A DNA stretch of 6,804 nt from Planctomycetales bacterium (lineage in GTDB: Bacteria > Planctomycetota > Phycisphaerae > SM23-33). The stretch is taken from positions 1-6,804 of the forward strand of contig DAOVLV010000096.1 of the NCBI GenBank assembly GCA_030631085.1, given 5' to 3'. This document shows positions 1 to 5,184 of the stretch, in pieces. Positions within the stretch are counted from its first letter, which is position 1. Each line of letters opens with the position of its first letter. The notes beneath the pieces are model-generated. The model searched no databases. It was not told the DNA's origin and saw only the letters and a list, made by a program, of their open reading frames with translations. Both the position numbers and the translations under genes were made by a program.

Positions 1-261
1 GTCGAGAAAGACCGGGCAATTCTCACCCGTGGCCGCAAGAAGATGACGGTGCAGATACTCTCGCCCGCCGGTGCGGTCTTTACCGTCGAGTCGGCCGAGC
101 AGAAGCCGCCGCTGAAATCCAATAAGGGCGTCAAGCGTCTGATGATCCGCCTGAAAAAGCAAAAAGGCGACGTTCGTATTACGGTAATCTTCTCGCCTCA
201 ATGGCCGAAGGGCAAACAACCGATTAGTCCAGCCCCGCTGAAACCTCTGTCGGAGTGGTAA
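1..261 (+). CDS. C-terminal end of a heparinase II/III-like protein (5' end outside window)
   Basis: The reading frame is open from the first base (VEKDRAILTRGRKK...) to the TAA at 259-261, so this is the last 86 codons of a longer gene. An internal ATG at 43 exists, but nothing marks it as the true start. The visible part alternates beta strands: ILSPAGAVFTVESAEQKPP, then NKGVKRLMIRLKKQ, then GDVRITVIFSPQWP. This 'ILSP.GA.F.V.SA...PP..NKGV..L.IRL...V.I.V.F.P' pattern is what I recall from the C-terminal beta-sandwich of heparinase II/III-family proteins, which act on acidic polysaccharides outside the cytoplasm. The catalytic alpha-toroid would lie upstream and cannot be checked. The stop codon abuts the ATG of the next gene (TAAATG), which suggests one operon. 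The family call is moderate; the existence of a coding tail is firm. Confidence 0.55.
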   Translation, partial: VEKDRAILTRGRKKMTVQILSPAGAVFTVESAEQKPPLKSNKGVKRLMIRLKKQKGDVRITVIFSPQWPKGKQPISPAPLKPLSEW

Positions 262-264
262 ATG
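246..264 (+). promoter_or_regulatory. Ribosome binding site and TAAATG stop-start junction
   Basis: CGGAGTGG precedes the ATG at 262, and the upstream gene's TAA ends at 261 with no gap. The GGAG lies within the last codons of the upstream gene. This supports ATG 262 as the start and predicts that ribosomes finishing the heparinase-like frame re-initiate on the DUF4159 gene. Confidence 0.6.
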
Positions 265-2586
265 AGAATTATTCGCGGATACTCTCTGGTGCTTTTAGTC
301 TCGGCGGCGCTGCTTTGGGCTCCGACGGCGACGGCACAGCGGAATCGGAAAGCAAGGGGAAAAGAGCCGATTCCGTTTTCCGGCAAAGCCGTTGATAGGG
401 CCATTGAAAACGCGAAAAAATACCTCTGGTCCCAATATCAGGACAAAGAGGGGCGTTGGCGTTCATCGGGTGGTTATCCCGGAGGGTACACCGCCCTGGC
501 GGCGTATGCGCTACTGTCGGCCGGTGAGAGTCCTCAAAAAGCCGAAATGAAGCGGGCACTCGAATGGTTGGAAAAGGTAAAGATGGTCAAGACCTACAGC
601 CTGGGTCTGCGGGCGCAGGTATGGGCGGCGCTTCCCACGGCACAAGGCAGAAAATTGTTGGCAAAGGACGCCCGACAGCTGTGTAACAGTATCTGCCGGA
701 AAAAGGACAAAGACAAAGACAAAAAAGTGAGGGGTCCGCTCTCCTGGTATGGTACGCACGGATACGTCAGTAACGGTAAAGCAAGGCCCGGCGGGGACAA
801 CAGTAACACGCAATTCGGTATCCTCGGCGTATGGGCGGCGGCGAGGCAAAACGTCGAAATACCAAAATCGCGCGAGTACTGGGAACTGGTCTATAAGCAC
901 TGGTGCAAAACACAAAACGCCGACGGAGGATGGGGTTATAACCCACACAATGTTTCTAAAGCGACGATGACAGCCGCCGGTCTGGCGAGTATGTTCGTGG
1001 CGTTCGACAACATCCACGCGGATTGCGACGTCAACACCGAAGACGACACCCTCGAAAAGGCCTTGACGTGGTTCGAGAAAAATTTCGATAAGGCCATCCG
1101 ACCGACGCATAATTACTACGGATACTACCTTTACGGCGTCGAACGCGTCGGACTGGCATGCGGGTACAAGTATTTCGGCCACAAGAATTGGTACAAACTC
1201 GGCGCGACCAGTCTGCTTAACAGCCAGCAGGCCAACGGTGCGTGGAAGCAGAATCTTGTCGATACCAGTTTCGCCCTGCTGTTCCTGACGCGAGGACGCA
1301 ATCCGGTGCTGTTCAACCGCCTCAAATACGACGGCGACTGGAACAACCGCTCGCGGGCGCTTGCGAACCTGACCAGATGGATATCGCGGAAATTTGAACG
1401 TAAAGTCAACTGGCAGATAATCAACCTGAAAGTACCGGTCGCAGAGTGGCACGACGCTCCGATCCTTCTAATCACAGGTTCGAAAAAACCGAATTTCTCC
1501 GATGAGGCGATCGGGAAACTCCGCAAATTCGTCCACCAGGGCGGGATGATCCTTTCAGTGGCGGAGTATTCAGACAAAAATTCCGCCTTCGACGAAGGAA
1601 TGAGGGAGTATTACTCGAAAATCTTCCCACGTTACAAAATGGTAAAACTACCGCCGGACCACCCCATCCACAACGCCCATTTCAAACCCAAACAGAAGGT
1701 GGAACTGGAAGGCATCTCAAACGGCGTCCGCCTACTGGCGGTACACACTACCGAAGACCTGCACCTTCCATGGCAGAAGAACGAACACGCCGATGAAAAT
1801 AAAATATACGCATTCCAGGCCGCTGCAAATCTATTCTTCTTCGCCACCGACCACGGCTCGCTGCGCAATCGCGGAACAACCCATTGGCCTAAAGAAACTC
1901 CCTTCAAATCGATGCGGACAATCAACGTCGCGCGAATTAAATACAACGGGAACTGGGACCCCGAACCGTTGGCATGGGAGCGGTTCAGGCTACTGATGGG
2001 CGGGAAATGGCGAATGAAACTTACAGTCAGGACCGTAACGCCCGAACAACTCCAGGCCTCTGAATATCCGGTCGCCGTTATGACCGGTACGACGGAGATA
2101 ATGTTCACCGATGTTCAGAAGCGTGCGTTGAAGGCGTACATTGCCGCCGGCGGGACGGTGATTATGGATGCTGCGGGCGGGTCGAAAATCTTTGCCGGAA
2201 GCGCTACCGACCTGGCCTCCGAACTGACCGGCGAATTGTCCGGCGGAGACGGAAGGCTCTGTCGCCTGCCGATGTTCTCTCCGGTGTATCAGATAAAAGG
2301 ACTGAAGATAGCGTCTGTGCGTTACCGACGGGCAGCCAAATCGAGAATTTCTTCACTCACACATCCCCGCATCCGGGTAGCAATCATAAAGGGCAGGCCT
2401 GCGGTGTTCGTCAGCGCCGACGATCTGACAACCGGACTCGTGGGCGTTCCGTGCTTCACGTGCATTGGATATACGCCGGGGACATCGGTGGAACTGATGC
2501 GAAACATGGTCCTCTACGCCGCCGGTGTAAGGAAATACCCCGCGTCGGCCCCGATTTCCCGACCAACAACGCAACCAGCGTCGTAA
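262..2586 (+). CDS. Exported DUF4159 protein with N-terminal prenyltransferase/squalene-cyclase-like repeats
   Basis: A complete 774-aa protein. It starts with a signal peptide (charged MRIIRGY, hydrophobic LVLLVSAALLWAP, probable cleavage after ATA before Q26), so it should work outside the cytoplasm. Residues about 40-355 look like alpha/alpha-barrel helical repeats of the prenyltransferase/squalene-cyclase type: GGYTALAAYALLSAG near 74, NTQFGILGVWAA near 182, QNADGGWGYNP near 218, and QQANGAWKQNLVDTSFALLFL near 321. Residues about 383-570 (WQIINLKVP..., APILLITGSKKPNFSDEAIGKLRKFVHQGG) match my recollection of DUF4159, which has a class I glutamine amidotransferase-like fold. A second, weaker domain of similar style follows near 600 (YPVAVMTGTTEI...ALKAYIAAGGTVIMDAAGG). 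The catalytic role is unknown; no cyclase aspartate motif is evident. ATG 262 directly follows the upstream stop, and GGAG lies about 10 bases before it, so translation is probably coupled. Confidence 0.85.
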   Translation: MRIIRGYSLVLLVSAALLWAPTATAQRNRKARGKEPIPFSGKAVDRAIENAKKYLWSQYQDKEGRWRSSGGYPGGYTALAAYALLSAGESPQKAEMKRALEWLEKVKMVKTYSLGLRAQVWAALPTAQGRKLLAKDARQLCNSICRKKDKDKDKKVRGPLSWYGTHGYVSNGKARPGGDNSNTQFGILGVWAAARQNVEIPKSREYWELVYKHWCKTQNADGGWGYNPHNVSKATMTAAGLASMFVAFDNIHADCDVNTEDDTLEKALTWFEKNFDKAIRPTHNYYGYYLYGVERVGLACGYKYFGHKNWYKLGATSLLNSQQANGAWKQNLVDTSFALLFLTRGRNPVLFNRLKYDGDWNNRSRALANLTRWISRKFERKVNWQIINLKVPVAEWHDAPILLITGSKKPNFSDEAIGKLRKFVHQGGMILSVAEYSDKNSAFDEGMREYYSKIFPRYKMVKLPPDHPIHNAHFKPKQKVELEGISNGVRLLAVHTTEDLHLPWQKNEHADENKIYAFQAAANLFFFATDHGSLRNRGTTHWPKETPFKSMRTINVARIKYNGNWDPEPLAWERFRLLMGGKWRMKLTVRTVTPEQLQASEYPVAVMTGTTEIMFTDVQKRALKAYIAAGGTVIMDAAGGSKIFAGSATDLASELTGELSGGDGRLCRLPMFSPVYQIKGLKIASVRYRRAAKSRISSLTHPRIRVAIIKGRPAVFVSADDLTTGLVGVPCFTCIGYTPGTSVELMRNMVLYAAGVRKYPASAPISRPTTQPAS

Positions 2587-2609
2587 CCAACGACACAACC
2601 GGAAGATAT

Positions 2610-2770
2610 AACAAGCCCCCAGTAAGCCCCCGGTAAGCCCCCGGCACTGCCGGGGGATATATTTTTCCCACACCGGGGGATATATTTCCCACATCCTACG
2701 ACAAGTCAACATTATCCCCCCGCAATGCGGGGGGCTTGTTCTTATCCCCCCGCAATGTGGGGGGCTTATT
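2610..2770. repeat. Left REP array (half-REPs, one A palindrome with tails, two inverted B palindromes)
   Basis: Reading rightwards: AACAAGCCCCC at 2610; the 11-base left half repeated in tandem (AAGCCCCCAGT 2613-2623, AAGCCCCCGGT 2624-2634); then a complete palindrome CCCCCGGCACTGCCGGGGG (2638-2656) followed by ATATATTTTTCCCACA. A second copy of the right half plus tail (CCGGGGG, ATATATTT, CCCACA) covers 2673-2693. After a 20-base spacer come two inverted palindromes 30 bases apart: CCCCCCGCAATGCGGGGGG (2716-2734) and a copy with one stem change, TGTGG (2746-2764). Each B unit is flanked by AT before and CTTGTT or CTTATT after, the reverse complement of the AACAAG/AT flanks of A. The array fills the gap between the DUF4159 stop and the transposase stop. 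Confidence 0.85.
2638..2666 (+). terminator. Probable intrinsic terminator formed by the first complete REP
   Basis: A 9-base GC-rich inverted repeat (CCCCCGGCA with TGCCGGGGG, one base between; realistically a 7-bp stem with a 5-base loop) is followed directly by ATATATTTTT. It lies 51 bases after the DUF4159 stop on the same strand, where a transcript end is expected. The hairpin and T run fit a rho-independent terminator, although the element is also a REP palindrome and may serve only by coincidence. Confidence 0.5.
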
Positions 2771-3233
2771 GATTCATAACATACCGAATCGCCGCATTAA
2801 GCGATTCTTGCGAATTCACAATGCGCTTACTCCCATCCTTCGTCCACCAGCGATCCCGCCTGCCCCTGCCGGCCAGAGTGTTCAATGCTCTGGTTCCGTT
2901 AACCTTCAGAATACCCATCACCTTCCCGGGACTGGCATCCTGTACCGTTACTACAACGTGAACGTGGTTTGAACGTACCTCCAAAGCATGTACGCACCAT
3001 CCGAGTTCATCGCATATCCGGCGCATTGCCGCATCCGTTACGGTACGCATCGGGGCGCTTAATACGACAGGAGATTCTTTCAACAATCCGCGAGCGTGAT
3101 TCTCCAGAGCAGGTTGGGACGGTTCGACAACTTCTCCGTGCGTCCGATGGCGATTCACCCATCCGCGCGAGTCGCCCGGCAACCATGTCCCGTAAGTCGT
3201 CCACGTCAGAAAGTATGCCAGCACATCGCTCAT
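2766..3233 (-). CDS. REP-associated tyrosine transposase (RAYT, Y1 HUH family)
   Basis: A 155-aa single-domain protein counted from ATG 3233. It begins MSDVLAYFLTWTTYGTWLPGDSRGWV, the N-terminal signature I know from RAYT/IS200-like Y1 transposases. The HUH metal-binding motif is SNHVHVVV (H90, H92) and the catalytic tyrosine is Y151 in YVMNQ, a full YxxxQ motif. WWTKDGSKR near 129-137 fits the usual G-S-K/R segment. Such enzymes cut and join single-stranded DNA at REP hairpins. A TTG at 3254 in frame would add seven residues (MLEYGKR) but lies inside the REP flank, so the ATG is preferred; the SD-like sequence before it (GGGAA) is weak. Q155 is the last residue, and the TAA comes from the neighbouring REP. 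The gene is bracketed by REP arrays, as expected for a REP/RAYT pair. It appears intact. Confidence 0.9.
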   Translation of the reverse strand: MSDVLAYFLTWTTYGTWLPGDSRGWVNRHRTHGEVVEPSQPALENHARGLLKESPVVLSAPMRTVTDAAMRRICDELGWCVHALEVRSNHVHVVVTVQDASPGKVMGILKVNGTRALNTLAGRGRRDRWWTKDGSKRIVNSQESLNAAIRYVMNQ

Positions 3234-3249
3234 ACGTTTCCCGTATTCC

Positions 3250-3276
3250 AACAAGCCCCCGGCACTGCCGGGGGAT
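3250..3276. repeat. REP palindrome A at the 5' side of the transposase gene
   Basis: AACAAG (3250-3255), palindrome CCCCCGGCACTGCCGGGGG (3256-3274), then AT. It is identical in its 19-base core to the left-array copy at 2638-2656. On the transposase strand it lies 16 bases before the ATG at 3233, so it falls in the 5' leader and could influence transposase expression. Confidence 0.85.
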
Positions 3277-3439
3277 TATTTTTCCCACGCCGGGGGATTA
3301 TTTTTCCCACACCGGGGGATTATTTTTCCCACACCGGGGGATTATTTTTCCCACACCGGGGGATTATTTTTCCCACACCGGGGGATTATTTTTCCCACAC
3401 CGGGGGATTATTTTTCCCACGCCGGGGGATATATCACAC
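3268..3439. repeat. 22-bp tandem repeat array, seven full units plus a diverged eighth
   Basis: Each unit reads CCGGGGG, then ATTATTTTT, then CCCAC and one final base. Units run 3268-3289, 3290-3311, 3312-3333, 3334-3355, 3356-3377, 3378-3399 and 3400-3421. They are identical except that the first and seventh end in G and the five inner ones end in A. A diverged copy starts at 3422 (CCGGGGGAT, then ATATCACAC). The first unit begins inside the right arm of REP A, so the repeated unit is the right half of the REP plus its T-rich tail. The near identity suggests recent expansion. It is not a CRISPR array because there are no spacers. Confidence 0.9.
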
Positions 3440-3463
3440 TATATGCCTTAACGCTTCAACATT

Positions 3464-3534
3464 ATCCCCCCGCAATGTGGGGGGCTTGTTCTTATCCCCC
3501 CGCAATGCGGGGGGCTTGTTGCGATCCCCCCGCT
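3464..3534. repeat. Right-side inverted REP palindromes (two complete B units and a partial third)
   Basis: B units at 3464-3490 (core CCCCCCGCAATGTGGGGGG, one stem change) and 3494-3520 (core CCCCCCGCAATGCGGGGGG, perfect), again 30 bases apart. Each starts AT and ends CTTGTT. A third begins ATCCCCCCGC at 3524 and then departs into the truncated dinD-like frame. The 65 bases from 3456 match 2706-2770 with three differences (3478, 3508 and 3518), so left and right arrays are direct copies of one design. Confidence 0.85.
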
Positions 3535-3758
3535 TTCGCAAGCAGTAGGTAGGCGCAAGTGAGAGGGGCAGTATAATGCAGGTCGAATTGCCCGGCAGTT
3601 ATGGCCTTGTCAATGACCTTGGCGAAGTTCCTCCACTCTGTGTATCCCAGCAGTATCTGGAGGTCCCGGGCACACCAGTACTCCACCCCGCTTTCGGCGT
3701 GCTTGCAAACCACGTCCTCGAATCTCGAGTGCAGGCGAACGATGATTTCCTTATCCAT
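3492..3758 (-). pseudogene. Truncated DinD/BRO-N-like gene (N-terminal fragment)
   Basis: The first 55 residues resemble the N-terminus of DNA-damage-inducible protein D and related BRO-N-like proteins: FEDVVCKHAESGVEYWCARDLQILLGYTEWRNFAKVIDKAITA, comparable with the 'E-x-W-x-AR-x-L-x-x-x-LGYTE-x-RNF' pattern of E. coli DinD (about 270 residues). The frame then runs through unrelated-looking sequence (GQFDLHYTAPLTCAYLLLAKA) and ends in translated REP (GGSQQAPRIAGG), with the stop at 3492-3494 inside a B unit. At 88 aa it lacks roughly two thirds of the family length. ATG 3758 is preceded by AAGGACGGAAG, a plausible ribosome binding site. The break lies at or near the REP array edge, so loss of the 3' part probably accompanied the array's arrival or rearrangement. 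It may still be expressed as a short peptide. Confidence 0.65.
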
Positions 3759-3809
3759 GAGTTCTTCCGTCCTTACAACGCTGCTGATATTCTTTTAATT
3801 GGAACATAT

Positions 3810-5057
3810 TCATCGTCCCGCCTTTTCTGCGTGCTTGAGGGCATGCTTCAACACTTGAATGTGCTGCGAGATTCTCTTCGCGCCACGCGGCGTATCTAGC
3901 AAATCAAAGACTTCTTGCTTGTCCCTCAGCTTGCCAAAGTTGAATAGCCACCATTTAAGAAGGATATCCACATAGCCTTTCAATTGATACACAAGCCTTT
4001 GAATATCAGACCGCGTGTCCCCGCGGTGAATATAGCAGTTGCGATAATATAGAAGGTGTCGCAGTTCCCAGGAGCAAAGGTCGTAGTGCTTCTGGACAAT
4101 TGGAAACAATGTGCGACGAATGAGCGTGTCGCCTTGATCTGTCCCCGTCAGTGTTTCAAGCAAGGTCCACAGGCCTAAGAACGCATTCTCAAGCATATGA
4201 CACGAGCACGCCGTGTAATACGCCAATGTCGCATTCTCAAGCAATCCCTGGTATCTGTGCCCAGTCAACTTGTTCCTGACGGACTTCTCTGCCTTCTGGA
4301 GATGTGTCCACTGGTCGGAGCGTGCGAATGGCCGGGGGTACTTGGCGAAATCCGGATCGTAGTACCAGTGGTTGAGAGACCTTCCCGATGGGGCATGCAG
4401 GGTGCGCAAGGGTGCTAGCACAATTTCGGCGACTGGACCTGGTCGCCCGCCCATGGAGTACCTGGAACGGCCATAGGTTAGAGCGTGATTCCACCAGCCC
4501 AGGAGAAGAGACAATGCCTTATGCGATTGCGATAATGCCTCGTGATCAGAGCGTGCCGTTACCGTTAGCTTGATAGGTGTGTATGACGGCGGAGTGTCCT
4601 GGAATACTCGGTCACTTGCTGCAATGCTCGCCCGCTCTTGTCTGTATCGTGCAATGCTGGCCCCAATCGCAATGTGAACTCCATTGATTCGCCGGGTTGT
4701 TGTGGGGCGCAGAGAAGAAGCCAATGATAAAAAGCCGATAACCACGTACTTGTGTTGGGGGCGTGTTTCCAGTTTTAACAGCCTGCGCCGCAACTCCGAG
4801 AGAAAAAAACCTGGATTGAGTCTGTTGCTCGCGCCGGCCTCCATGATGGTCCCGACTACCGCGGTAACGCGTTCCTCCGTGCTTGCGGATGAGCCTGAAA
4901 CATCGATGAATGAGAGCAGCGTACTTGCCGCGCTCTGAAGATCCCAAAAGCCCGACATTTGATAGGAAATACCCTTTGGTCCTCTTGTGAAACGAGATGG
5001 ATTAAATTGCTCCAATATCGGAGCAGGGTATTGCTGTTTTCGCCACGAAACCTTCAT
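3810..5057 (-). CDS. HEPN-domain protein of unknown specificity, possible RNase or defence effector
   Basis: A 415-aa soluble-looking protein with no signal peptide or clear membrane segment. The C-terminal part looks like an all-helical HEPN domain of the ApeA/Abi kind: helix NATLAYYTACSCHMLENAFLGLWTLLETLTG (about 271-301), then ELRHLLYYRNCYIHRGD with the R-x4-H motif at R339 and H344, then a closing helix RLVYQLKGYVDILLKWWLF. HEPN proteins with R-x4-6-H are commonly metal-independent RNases used in toxin-antitoxin and phage-defence systems. Residues 1-250 are not recognised; they contain a mixed alpha/beta pattern and a long Arg/Ser-rich stretch. The AAGGTGAG before ATG 5057 supports the start. 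The gene follows the methyltransferase-nuclease gene on the same strand, 127 bases downstream with an orphan coding remnant between them. The HEPN call rests on motif and helix pattern only; the enzyme activity is inferred. Confidence 0.6.
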   Translation of the reverse strand: MKVSWRKQQYPAPILEQFNPSRFTRGPKGISYQMSGFWDLQSAASTLLSFIDVSGSSASTEERVTAVVGTIMEAGASNRLNPGFFLSELRRRLLKLETRPQHKYVVIGFLSLASSLRPTTTRRINGVHIAIGASIARYRQERASIAASDRVFQDTPPSYTPIKLTVTARSDHEALSQSHKALSLLLGWWNHALTYGRSRYSMGGRPGPVAEIVLAPLRTLHAPSGRSLNHWYYDPDFAKYPRPFARSDQWTHLQKAEKSVRNKLTGHRYQGLLENATLAYYTACSCHMLENAFLGLWTLLETLTGTDQGDTLIRRTLFPIVQKHYDLCSWELRHLLYYRNCYIHRGDTRSDIQRLVYQLKGYVDILLKWWLFNFGKLRDKQEVFDLLDTPRGAKRISQHIQVLKHALKHAEKAGR

Positions 5058-5072
5058 TGTCAGCTCACCTTT
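5058..5072 (-). promoter_or_regulatory. Ribosome binding site of the HEPN gene
   Basis: On the minus strand ATAAAGGTGAGCTGACA leads into ATG 5057. AAGGTGAG is a good Shine-Dalgarno match at suitable spacing. It lies within the last codons (IKVS, stop) of the orphan remnant, whose TGA ends two bases before the ATG, so the remnant's host gene was once probably coupled to this one. Confidence 0.55.
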
Positions 5073-5179
5073 ATCTCGTAAGGCACCTGTTTAAAGACGA
5101 TATTTTCGCGTTTGAGGCGGTTCGCGCCGAGGCGGCAGCCTTCGCTGTAGATGACCTTCGGGCCGTCGTGGCCTTGATG
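5060..5179 (-). pseudogene. Orphan C-terminal remnant, possibly of another DNA methyltransferase
   Basis: Between the two large minus-strand genes, one frame is open for 39 codons after a TAG at 5180-5182 and ends at TGA 5060-5062: HQGHDGPKVIYSEGCRLGAN, then RLKRENIVFKQVPYEIKVS. It has no ATG. The composition is protein-like, and the ending (IYxExCRLG..RL...I.FKQ.PYEIKV) resembles tails I recall from site-specific DNA methyltransferases of the type III Mod sort; this identity is from memory and weak. It is in a different frame from the methyltransferase-nuclease gene that stops at 5185. The simplest reading is the 3' stub of a gene that was deleted or replaced, leaving its tail and the downstream gene's ribosome binding site. 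Confidence 0.45.
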
Positions 5180-5184
5180 CTACT

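Noticed and set aside
511..1452. 313-aa minus-strand open frame
   Set aside because: Antisense to the DUF4159 gene, whose signal peptide and repeat motifs are clearly real. The antisense product has no recognisable motif.
3268..3439. CRISPR array
   Set aside because: The units are contiguous, with no unique spacers, and derive from a REP arm; no cas genes are present.
3268..3439. Canonical G-quadruplex from the repeated GGGGG tracts
   Set aside because: The tracts are separated by 17 bases, longer than usual quadruplex loops, so no claim is made.
2969..3548. Plus-strand open frames encoding a repetitive peptide (GDYFSHTGGLFFPHRG, 22-residue period)
   Set aside because: The repetition is just the 22-bp DNA repeat read in three frames (66 bases equal 22 codons). 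The rest overlaps the transposase gene on the opposite strand.
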